Below are positions 8,176 through 16,600 of a DNA stretch of 35,879 nt, piece by piece. This DNA is from Veillonella montpellierensis DSM 17217 (lineage in GTDB: Bacteria; Bacillota; Negativicutes; Veillonellales; Veillonellaceae): assembly GCF_000426745.1 (NCBI RefSeq), contig NZ_AUFY01000016.1:4159-40037 (forward strand), written 5' to 3'. The first letter of the stretch is position 1, and each line of letters starts with the position of its first letter. The notes below the pieces were generated by a model, which was not told the origin of the DNA, did no database searches, and saw only the letters and a program-made list of their open reading frames with translations. The translations under genes and the position numbers were made by a program.

Positions 8176-8604
8176 TATGACAAAACTGTTATCGTATACA
8201 ATAGTAGAAAACGATAGAGATATGATATGAGCAGGCGCCAATTGGCACTATATTGTAAAATTTTATAGACCACTTATACCTACATGAGGAGCATAGCTTT
8301 GTAAGCTATGCTCCTCATGCTAGTTGTTATAGGTATGACTGTGGTCATCAATAGGATGTATTATATATAGGTATACGTTGGTGCATATATATTGTGTGAT
8401 GTAACAGGAGTTGTAACATGTAGTATCTATTACTCAGGGTCATAATCTAGTAAAGGATGATAAAAAAGTCTCAGCACACCACCGTATAGATATGTATTAT
8501 TCAGTAATGATTAGTTATGATGAAATTGCATAGTGAAAATTAATAATATCTATTACTCTCATGATTACATTTTATAAAAACATAGGATGTAGAGAATTAT
8601 TATA
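8176..8604. other. Intergenic region holding a long hairpin
   Basis: About 430 bases without a gene. It contains the 37-nt hairpin at 8283-8319, described separately. No other structure or frame that I can support was seen. Confidence 0.5.
8283..8319. repeat. Perfect 17-bp stem hairpin without a T-tract
   Basis: CATGAGGAGCATAGCTT (8283-8299) pairs perfectly with 8303-8319 around a 3-nt loop. An outer ATACCTA/TAGGTAT pair can extend it with an asymmetric bulge. No T-run follows on either strand, so a standard intrinsic terminator is doubtful. It lies about 105 bp after moaB. Confidence 0.75.
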
Positions 8605-8613
8605 TGGTATAAT
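8605..8613 (+). promoter_or_regulatory. Extended -10 promoter for the phosphate transport pair
   Basis: TGGTATAAT at 8605-8613 is a perfect extended -10 element (TGn plus TATAAT). No good -35 is seen at 17 bp, which is normal for extended -10 promoters. It lies about 60 bp before the DUF47 start. Confidence 0.6.
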
Positions 8614-8673
8614 TTAGGTGTACTAGGGTATACTTTTATATGCTAGATGCGTATATTTTTCACAGGAGGATCT

Positions 8674-9303
8674 ATGGCTTTTAAACTAAAAGGAAAAGAG
8701 GAAAAGTTTTTTAGCATTTTAAACGAGCATGCTGAATTATGTCATGAAGCATCCTTATTGATGGTAAAAGCATTGAAAGGAGAAATATCGAAAGAAACTG
8801 CATTAGGTGATATTGATCGAAAAGAGAAAGAAGCTGATGAGTTAGTTAATGAAACGGTAGAGCGGTTACGTAAAACATTTATTACTCCTATGGATCGTGA
8901 AGATATTCAAGAATTGATTGATGAACTAGATACAACTATTGATAGCATTAAAGACATTATGGATAAAATGTGTATGTATCAGGCGGGTGATCCGGTAGAA
9001 GGATCTATTCGATTAGCAGAAATTGCAGCGAAATGCATGAAACATATTACAAAATCTATTTCTTATATGGGGAGTTTAAAGAAAAACTATATTAAAGTAG
9101 AAGGTCGCGCATTAGAAGTATTACGATTAGAATCGGAAGCAGATGATGTATATCATGAAGCGATGGCCAAATTATTTACAGAATGTAAGGATCCTATTGA
9201 AATTATTAAGTGGAAGGAAATTCTTAACTCCATGGAAGACACAATTGATGGATGCGAGCGTTTGGTAGGAACATTCCGCCGGGTAGTATTGAAATATGCT
9301 TGA
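8674..9303 (+). CDS. DUF47 family protein (PhoU-like partner of PiT)
   Basis: A 209-aa, almost wholly helical and highly charged protein of the DUF47 family, distant relatives of PhoU. The start at 8674 (MAFKLKGKEEKFFSILNEHA) has AGGAGG 4 bases upstream; the frame is open to 8647, but the extra residues lack that ribosome site. Typical motifs are EADELVNETVERLRKTF and TPMDREDIQELIDELD. In bacteria these proteins are usually encoded with a PiT transporter and are thought to control it. Here the stop overlaps the PiT start by 8 bp, indicating translational coupling. The protein should be cytoplasmic, peripheral to the membrane. The family is firm; the regulatory role rests on family knowledge. 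Confidence 0.92.
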   Translation: MAFKLKGKEEKFFSILNEHAELCHEASLLMVKALKGEISKETALGDIDRKEKEADELVNETVERLRKTFITPMDREDIQELIDELDTTIDSIKDIMDKMCMYQAGDPVEGSIRLAEIAAKCMKHITKSISYMGSLKKNYIKVEGRALEVLRLESEADDVYHEAMAKLFTECKDPIEIIKWKEILNSMEDTIDGCERLVGTFRRVVLKYA

Positions 9304-10291
9304 TCACTATTTAATATGGCTCGTAGTACTGTTGGCAGTCGGATTTGACTATATTAATGGATTCCATGATACGGCTAATGCTATTGCCACATCCGTATCA
9401 ACAAGGGCTATATCCCCTAGAAATGCTATTATTATGGCAGCCTGTTTAAACTTTATTGGCGCATTAGTTAGTACGGGCGTTGCTAAGACTATTGGTGGCA
9501 ATTTAGTATTATCGCCAGATTTAATTAATAGTGGTGTGATTGCGGCTGCTTTATTTGGCGCTATCGTATGGAATTTATTAACGTGGTGGATTGGTATTCC
9601 TAGTTCATCTTCCCATGCATTAATTGGTGGTGTTATCGGTGCTGTTGGTGTATCCGTAGGCTTTGATGCATTAAATGTGGAAGGGATTGGCAAAATATTT
9701 ATATCCCTGATTGCATCTCCTATAGTAGCTATGATTGGTGGCTATATTATTATGCACATCTTGGCGGCTATATTTGGCAGATTTTCTCCCATTCTTTTAA
9801 ATGATGGGTTTAAACGTATGCAATTAGTATCGGCTGCGTTAATGGCATTTTCCCATGGATCAAATGATGCTCAAAAGGCGATGGGGATTATTACATTAAC
9901 TTTGGTGAGCGGAGGCTATATTGATACACTGGATGTGCCTGTTTGGGTTAAACTTATGTGTGCCACAGCAATGGCACTAGGAACAGCAGCAGGTGGTTGG
10001 AAAATTATTTCCACGATGGGTACAAAAATATTTAAATTGGAAACGATTAATGGTTTCGCTGCGGATTTAAATTCTGCATTAACCATTTTTACGGCTACAT
10101 TTTTACACTTGCCTGTTAGTACTACTCATGTGGTAAGTGGTTCCATTATGGGCGTTGGCTCAGCTAAACGCGTAAAAGCGGTTAACTGGGGTGTTGCACG
10201 ATCGATGGTAATGGCATGGTTCGTGACCATTCCTTTGAGTGCGATCGTATCAGCCATTGTATATGGAGTGGTTTCTTTTGTCTTAGGATAA
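9296..10291 (+). CDS. pit: PiT-family inorganic phosphate transporter
   Basis: A 331-aa inner-membrane carrier of the PiT family, which takes up phosphate (often as a metal-phosphate complex) using the cation gradient. The two inverted repeats each carry the family signature: GFHDTANAIATSVSTRAISP near residue 22 and FSHGSNDAQKAMGIITL near residue 182. SSSHALIGGVIGAVG and STTHVVSGSIMGVG mark the paired later motifs. About ten membrane segments are visible. The ATG at 9296 lies inside the end of the DUF47 gene, in a different frame. A terminator follows at 10318. The length is at the short end for PiT proteins, typical of bacterial pairs with DUF47. Confidence 0.95.
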   Translation: MLDHYLIWLVVLLAVGFDYINGFHDTANAIATSVSTRAISPRNAIIMAACLNFIGALVSTGVAKTIGGNLVLSPDLINSGVIAAALFGAIVWNLLTWWIGIPSSSSHALIGGVIGAVGVSVGFDALNVEGIGKIFISLIASPIVAMIGGYIIMHILAAIFGRFSPILLNDGFKRMQLVSAALMAFSHGSNDAQKAMGIITLTLVSGGYIDTLDVPVWVKLMCATAMALGTAAGGWKIISTMGTKIFKLETINGFAADLNSALTIFTATFLHLPVSTTHVVSGSIMGVGSAKRVKAVNWGVARSMVMAWFVTIPLSAIVSAIVYGVVSFVLG

Positions 10292-10317
10292 TACAATTAT
10301 ATAGAGTGTTATATAGT

Positions 10318-10358
10318 ATGCTGGAGGACTAGAATGATAGTTTGTCTCCAGCATTTTT
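10318..10358 (+). terminator. Terminator of the DUF47-pit operon
   Basis: ATGCTGGAG at 10318-10326 pairs with CTCCAGCAT ending at 10353, followed by a T-run. It lies 27 bp after the pit stop codon. Confidence 0.8.
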
Positions 10359-10412
10359 GTATACGTAGGGGATAGTCTTGCCCTATGTGGTATGGTAATG
10401 GATAGCATTATA

Positions 10413-10450
10413 ACGCATTATCATAGACCTATAGGTCTATGATAATGCGT
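10413..10450. repeat. Perfect 38-bp palindrome
   Basis: Bases 10413-10431 (beginning ACGCATTATCATAGACC) and 10432-10450 are exact reverse complements with no spacer. A 38-bp palindrome by chance is very unlikely. No T-run follows. It lies between the pit terminator and the Rrf2 gene, upstream of the cytochrome bd block, so it could be an operator, a transcript-processing hairpin or a second terminator. Confidence 0.8.
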
Positions 10451-10625
10451 ATATATGACTATATTTCATATCTGACGTAGGGGGAAGACTATAAAAAAAG
10501 CTTGAAAAAATAATCAATATATAATACACTCAAGATAAGAGTTCAGGATGTGTAATTTTTTTTATACATAATGTACACTTTCAGAGTATAGTTTAATCAG
10601 AGTGAAAATAGAATGGGGGTGGACT

Positions 10626-11102
10626 ATGAAATTTAATCAAGCAACTGATTATGCATTTCGTATGATTGTGCATATGTCTATGCTGCCAGTGGGTACTAAG
10701 AAAACTGGCGGAGAGCTAGCTCGTGCTGAATGTATCCCAGAACGGTTTTTATTAAAAATTATGCGCAGCTTGATACATGCTAAGATTATGAAATCCTATC
10801 GCGGTGTTGAAGGTGGTTTTGCTTTACAAAGAGAACCAAAAGATATTACATTGCTCGATGTAGTTGTGGCCGTTGAAGGTGATGCATATTTACAGAAATG
10901 CTTATATGATGTAGACAGTTGCTCTCGAGGCTGTCAAGGTCATTGTGCACTCCATGAATGTATCGGTGCGATTCAAACAAAACTTATAGAGATGTTAGAA
11001 TCGGAAAATTTTGCAACGTTAGCAATGCGAGAAAAGAAGATTCGAAGCGAGTTGCATATATGTGGTGATTCTACACAGTATGCAGCAGAACAAGTGGTAT
11101 AG
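10626..11102 (+). CDS. Rrf2-family regulator with a Cys-rich cluster site
   Basis: A 158-aa DNA-binding protein. The start at 10626 (MKFNQATDYAFRMIVHMSML) has GGGGGTGG just upstream; the frame is open to 10602 without a better site. The winged HTH covers about residues 5-70, and GGELARAECIPERFLLKIMR is the recognition part. Residues 92-112 hold five cysteines (92, 99, 103, 107, 112), ending in CALHEC. Rrf2 proteins such as NsrR and IscR bind an iron-sulfur cluster through three cysteines in this region. C92, C99 and C107 fit the usual pattern; C103 and C112 are extra. The gene lies 49 bp before cydA on the same strand, so control of cytochrome bd in response to oxygen, NO or redox state is a reasonable inference. 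Confidence 0.9.
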   Translation: MKFNQATDYAFRMIVHMSMLPVGTKKTGGELARAECIPERFLLKIMRSLIHAKIMKSYRGVEGGFALQREPKDITLLDVVVAVEGDAYLQKCLYDVDSCSRGCQGHCALHECIGAIQTKLIEMLESENFATLAMREKKIRSELHICGDSTQYAAEQVV

Positions 11103-11151
11103 AGTACATTAATTTAAATTAGGTAATCATTATGAGGAGGACGGTAAAATT

Positions 11152-12537
11152 ATGGATGCAGTGGATTTAGCCAGATTACAGTTTGCATTGACATCAATCT
11201 ACCACTGGTTGTTTGTACCATTTACATTAGGTATGACGATCTTAGTGGCAGTTATGGAATGGACCTATGTAAACACTAAACAAGAAGTGTACAAAAAAAT
11301 GGCGAAATTTTGGGGAAAATTATTCCTTATTAATTTTGCAATGGGGGTTGTAACAGGGATCGTTCAAGAGTTCCATTTTGGTATGAACTGGTCTGAATAT
11401 TCTCGCTTTATGGGTGATATTTTTGGTGCTCCATTAGCGTTGGAAGCATTAACGGCATTTTTCTTGGAATCAACATTCATGGGTGTATGGATCTTTGGCT
11501 GGGACAGACTTTCTTCTAAAGCGCATGCAGTTGTAGCAACCTTAACAGCGATTGGTACTAATCTATCGGCTTTTTGGATTTTAGTAGCTAGCTCGTTTAT
11601 GCAACATCCAGTAGGGTATGTAGTTCGCAATGGCCGTGCAGAAATGGATAATTTCTTAGCGATTCTTTCAAATGGATATGTACCAGGCCAGTATTTCCAT
11701 ATTGTACTTAATGGTTTAATGACTGCTGCTGTTGTTATTGCAGCTATCAGTGCATGGCATTTAATTAGAAAAGCCCATATTGATTTTTATAAAAAATCTG
11801 TTAAATGGGGCTTGGTAGTGACATTAGTAGCTGGGTTAGCAGCTGCAGGTGTAGGCCATCATCAAGGTCAATACATTGCAGAAGTACAACCTATGAAAAT
11901 GGCAGCTATTGAAGCACTTTGGGATACACAAGATCCAGCACCATTTTCTATTATTGCTAGCATTGATGAACAAGGTCAAAAAAATGATTTTGCGATTCAA
12001 ATTCCAGGGGGCTTATCTTTCTTAACACAAAACAGCTTTACATCTGGTAAGGTAATGGGTATTAAAGATTTACAAGCACAAGCAGAAGCACAATACGGAC
12101 CAGGTAATTATATTCCTGATGTAACAGCTATTTTCTGGACATTCCGTGTTATGTGTCTAGCCTTTGGCATTATGATTATTGTAGCGTTAATTGGTGTATG
12201 TAAAGTTAACAAAGAAAATTTTGTACAAGGAACAACATATTTGAAATGGTTATTCTGGATGTTGCCACTTACATATATTGCCAATGCTACTGGCTGGTTT
12301 ACCGCAGAAGCTGGCCGTCAACCATGGCTTGTATATGGTCTACAAACTACAACAGCAGGTGCGTCTACTAATGTAACAGCTCCTGAAATCGTTACAACTA
12401 TTGTAGGTTTTACTGCTATTTACGTAATTGTAGCAATTGCTGCCGTATATTTAGCATGTGAACATATTAAAAAAGGACCTGATGGTAATTCATCACACGA
12501 TGTAGCTGAAAAAGAGGAGGCAAGATTATGGAACTAA
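11152..12537 (+). CDS. cydA: Cytochrome bd ubiquinol oxidase subunit I
   Basis: A 461-aa membrane protein that binds hemes b558, b595 and d and oxidises quinol with reduction of oxygen to water. The N-terminus MDAVDLARLQFALTSIYHWL carries the heme b595 ligand (His18). YFHIVLNGL and EVQPMKMAAIEALWD contain further heme-site residues. GRQPW, a family hallmark, lies in the later half. The periplasmic Q-loop is of the short type, as in Firmicutes. About nine membrane helices are visible. A ribosome site (GAGGAGG) precedes the ATG. The stop overlaps the cydB start by 10 bp, so the two subunits are coupled. In an anaerobe this oxidase would serve oxygen scavenging; that role is inferred. Confidence 0.97.
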   Translation: MDAVDLARLQFALTSIYHWLFVPFTLGMTILVAVMEWTYVNTKQEVYKKMAKFWGKLFLINFAMGVVTGIVQEFHFGMNWSEYSRFMGDIFGAPLALEALTAFFLESTFMGVWIFGWDRLSSKAHAVVATLTAIGTNLSAFWILVASSFMQHPVGYVVRNGRAEMDNFLAILSNGYVPGQYFHIVLNGLMTAAVVIAAISAWHLIRKAHIDFYKKSVKWGLVVTLVAGLAAAGVGHHQGQYIAEVQPMKMAAIEALWDTQDPAPFSIIASIDEQGQKNDFAIQIPGGLSFLTQNSFTSGKVMGIKDLQAQAEAQYGPGNYIPDVTAIFWTFRVMCLAFGIMIIVALIGVCKVNKENFVQGTTYLKWLFWMLPLTYIANATGWFTAEAGRQPWLVYGLQTTTAGASTNVTAPEIVTTIVGFTAIYVIVAIAAVYLACEHIKKGPDGNSSHDVAEKEEARLWN

Positions 12538-13547
12538 TTATGAGTAATTTAAACGTAATCTGGTTTATCCTAATTTGCGTATTATTTGCAGGATTTTTCT
12601 TATTAGAAGGCTTTGATTATGGTGTAGGTATGTGGTTGCCAATTATCGGCAAAACTGATGTACAACGCCGTCAAATGATTAACTCGATTGGCCCAGTTTG
12701 GGATGGTAATGAAGTTTGGATGATTACTGCTGGTGGTGCTATGTTCGCATCATTCCCTCATGTATATGCTACTTTGTTTAGTGGCTTCTATTTAGCATTA
12801 TTCTTAATGCTTGCCGCTTTAATATTCCGTGGTGTAGCGTTTGAGTTCCGTAGTAAAAGTCCTAATCGCACATGGAGAAAATCTTTCGACTATGCCATCT
12901 TTTTCGGATCCTTGATTCCTGCTTTATTGTGGGGCGTTACCGTAGGTAATTTGATTCAAGGAACTCCTATTGATGGAACGATGACATATGTTGGATCCTT
13001 CTTCGACTTATTGAGCCCTTATACCATTCTTTGTGGTATTGCTTTCATCTTAGTATTTTTATATCATGGTGGTTTGTACACTTGTATTAAAACAGCTGGT
13101 GAAATTTCTGAACGTGCTAGAGCATCTTCCTTAGTAGTAGGTGTTATTACCGCAGTAGGTGCCTTAGTGTTAGGCGGTGCTACTTATGTATGTACAGATA
13201 TGTTCGATAACATCTTGGCAATCATTGCCTATGTATTGGCTATCGTATGTTTCTTAGTATCTTGGTTTGCTACACGCACACGAAATCCTAAATTTGGATT
13301 TTTGTTTAGTAGCTTGACAATCATCATGGTAACAGCTGCTTACTTTGCGGGCTTGTTCCCACGTATTATGGTATCCAGTTTAAATCCTGATTGGAGCTTA
13401 ACAATTACGAATGCATCTTCATCTACATATACATTAGCATTAATGACAGTAGTGGCATGCGTTTTTGTACCAATTGTATTAGCTTACCAAATTTGGGTAT
13501 ACTACACATTCCGTAAACGTATTACAGAAGACGATTTACATTATTAA
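12528..13547 (+). CDS. cydB: Cytochrome bd ubiquinol oxidase subunit II
   Basis: A 339-aa membrane protein with about eight to nine helices. The typical motifs are present: GFFLLEGFDYGVGMWLPIIG near the start, and IGPVWDGNEVWMITAGGAMF, the most conserved CydB block, around residues 57-76, followed by FPHVYATLFSGFYLALFLML. CydB packs against CydA and does not bind heme d itself. The ATG at 12528 has GAGGAGG 8 bases upstream and overlaps the cydA stop; a second Met four residues later is a less likely start. Length is normal for the family. Confidence 0.97.
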   Translation: MELIMSNLNVIWFILICVLFAGFFLLEGFDYGVGMWLPIIGKTDVQRRQMINSIGPVWDGNEVWMITAGGAMFASFPHVYATLFSGFYLALFLMLAALIFRGVAFEFRSKSPNRTWRKSFDYAIFFGSLIPALLWGVTVGNLIQGTPIDGTMTYVGSFFDLLSPYTILCGIAFILVFLYHGGLYTCIKTAGEISERARASSLVVGVITAVGALVLGGATYVCTDMFDNILAIIAYVLAIVCFLVSWFATRTRNPKFGFLFSSLTIIMVTAAYFAGLFPRIMVSSLNPDWSLTITNASSSTYTLALMTVVACVFVPIVLAYQIWVYYTFRKRITEDDLHY

Positions 13548-13590
13548 TCCATACATATAATTGAGCTGATATTAGCCAGTTATAATAGGT

Positions 13591-13624
13591 AAAGAAGCGT
13601 GCTCGTTGGGGTGCGCTTCTTTTG
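13591..13624 (+). terminator. Hairpin between cydB and cydDC, possible attenuator
   Basis: A 12-nt arm at 13591-13602 pairs with 13611-13622 (two G-U pairs), followed by TTTG. It lies immediately before the cydDC ribosome site. It may lower read-through from cydAB into cydDC rather than stop transcription completely, because no separate promoter for cydDC is evident. Confidence 0.65.
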
Positions 13625-13639
13625 TATAGAGGAGGGCAT

Positions 13640-16600
13640 GTGGTTAATAAAACAGCTTTCAAAGAAATTAAACATTGTCAAAAACAAAGCGCTATGCTTG
13701 TTCTTACAAGTATCGTTAGTTCCCTAGCTATTGTTGGTCAAGCGTGGTTTTTTGCTAAATTAATTAGTGATTTGTTCTTAGAGAATCGTCCATGGACCGA
13801 AGAAATTAATACGCTTATAACATTGGGGATAGTGATTATTATTCGTCTGTTCGCCACGTATTGGCAAGATTATTGTTCTCATCAATTAGCTACTTTGATA
13901 AAACAATCGATTCGCCACAAAGTGTTGCGCCATATATTCAGCTCGGAATTAGGACAACCATTGGTGGCAGGTGATACCATTCATCTATTAACCGATGGAC
14001 TGAATCAGATTGAGGCGTATGTGGGCACGTATATACCACAAATGCTATATACTGTTTTGATTCCTCTTATTATGGGCATTGCCATCATTGATGCGGCTCC
14101 TTGGGTAGGTATTATTTTATTGGTAACAGTGCCATTAATTCCCTGTTTTATGATTCTTATTGGAAAACAAGCAGAAAAAATGAATCAAGAACAATGGGAA
14201 CGGATGAGTTTTTTATCAAGTCATTTTCTAGATATTTTGCAAGGATTGACAACGCTGAAAGTATTTGGCCGTTCTAAGGAACAGTTACAAGTGATTGCTC
14301 GTTTGTCCGGCGAGTTTAGAGATTCCACGTTGCGTGTGTTACGAGTAGCCTTTTTATCGGCTATGGTACTAGAATTAGTGGCAACCATTAGTACGGCTTT
14401 GATCGCGGTGTATATGGGGACTTCATTACTGTATGGGCATATAGAGTATGAAGCGGCATTTTTCGTACTTTTATTAGCCCCTGAATTTTATACACCATTT
14501 AGGCAATTAGGATCGGCATTTCATACAGGTATGGCGGGTGCTACTTCCCTCTATAAAGTCGAGGCCTTATTACAATCGCCTTTACCCATAGAGCGACATG
14601 GCACATGCACTATTGATGATGCGTTTACATCGATTCATTTTGATACTGTTAATTATAGGTATACTGATTCTCAGATGCCTACATTACAGAATATTAGCTT
14701 TTCATTAGAAAAAAATAAGCCACTTATGTTGGTAGGTGAAAGCGGTTCTGGGAAAACGACCATTGCTAATTTGGTGGCAGGATTTTTACAACCTACAGAA
14801 GGGCATATTGTGGTGCGGTGTGTAAGAACAGCAGATAGCATTGGTCATGATAGCACGCATAATGCATGGAAAGATGAAAAGCATATCCACGTAGCAAATG
14901 CTACATCCGTCGATCAAGGAATATCTACGATGCCGGCAATAGTTGAGTATGATATGGCTGATCTATCTATCGATTGGTGGCGTGAACAAATTATATATGT
15001 ATCACAATATCCCCATATATTTGAAGGATCTTTGCGTGATAATGTTACCTTTGGTATGGTGGCTACAGATGAAGAGGTATATAAAGCATTACGGTTAGCC
15101 GAAGCCTATGATTTTGTGATGGATCGTGGTGGTCTTGATGCGACGATAGGCGAGCATGGCATGGGGTTAAGTGGTGGCGAACGGCAACGGATTGCATTGG
15201 CGCGTGCTTTTTTGCGTACCGGTTCTGTTTTAATTTTAGATGAATTGACCGCCCATTTAGATGTAGAAACAGAAAGCTCCTTATATCGTGCCTTACAGCG
15301 ATTGATGGAAAATAAATTCGTCATTCTCATAGGACATCGCTTAAAGACGATGACGTGGGCTAGTGAATTATTGGTCATGAAAGAGGGACGTATTGTTGAG
15401 CGTGGTACCTATCGATCTTTGTTAGAAAACGGTGGCTATTTTGCCACATTGGTGGAAACTGGCAATGGCAAAGCGTTCATAGAATCTCAAACGAGAGCCT
15501 TAGGATGTGGCGAGCAATTTCCATTCCCCGATTCTAACACTACTATGTTAGAGGCAGGGAGAACGACGGGGCAAGTCGCTGGCGATGATACATCGCTAAT
15601 GAGTGATAAATACGGGAATACGCCAGCTAGGACGGTGAAATTAGAAACAGATTCGGTAGGTAGTAGATGGAGTAAAAAACGTGGAGATCTTCGTAAAAAC
15701 GCTATGCATGACACTACGATAGAGGAAGAAAAGCACACACCATCTCACACTACTAGCTGGTCATGTTGGCAGTTATTATTTTCTGTATTATCGCCCTCAA
15801 AGGGAGCCTTAGTAGTAAGCTTAATCTTCACAGTTATCACTGTATTCATGAACGTGGCCCTATTGAGTACTTCTGCCTGGCTATTAGCATCAGCCGCATT
15901 ACATCCAGAGTTAGCCTATTTGGGACTATCCATTGTAGGCGTACGATTTTTCGGCATTAGTCGCGCCGTTTCTCGATATATTGAGCGGTATGTTTCCCAT
16001 CGCATGGCCTTTCAAGGACTGTATGGGTTGCGGTTGTGGTTTTATGAAAAATTAGAACCAGTAGCACCAGCGGTATTTCGTTACATCGGGTCAGGTGATT
16101 TATTAGGGCGTATTATGGCAGACATTGAAACGCTGCAGTTCTTCTATTTGCGTGTACTTATTCCGCCTATTGGCGCTATTGTGATGACCGCCATTGTGAT
16201 GCTATTTGTGGCTTCCTATTCGCCATACTTAGTCTTGCTCGTAATCATTGTATTTTGTATCACCACTGTTATTATCCCTTATTATGTATTATGTCATAAT
16301 CGCGTAGCCCTTCGTGATATATCTTCACAGCAAGGCATATTGAAAGCAGATATAGCAGAAGTGTTATCCGGGTTATGTGATATCATTGTATACGGTCAAG
16401 TGGGCGATACAAAAAGGCGATTAGAACGACGATTTATAGAAACGGATGAGTATCATAATACCATCACCTATGGTACGAACCAAGGAATGATAGCATTCTT
16501 ACTTACATTGCAAGTGACTATGATTGTGGGGGCTATCATAGCTAGTGTACCGCTTCATACGGCGCAAGAAAGCATTTATGTGTCTGTCATTGCCATTGGC

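Noticed and set aside
9349-9693. 114-codon minus-strand frame inside the phosphate transporter gene
   Set aside because: Antisense to conserved transporter motifs; no ribosome site.
10502-10525. TTGAAA and TATAAT as a promoter for the Rrf2 gene
   Set aside because: The spacer is only 12 bp, too short for a sigma-70-type promoter.
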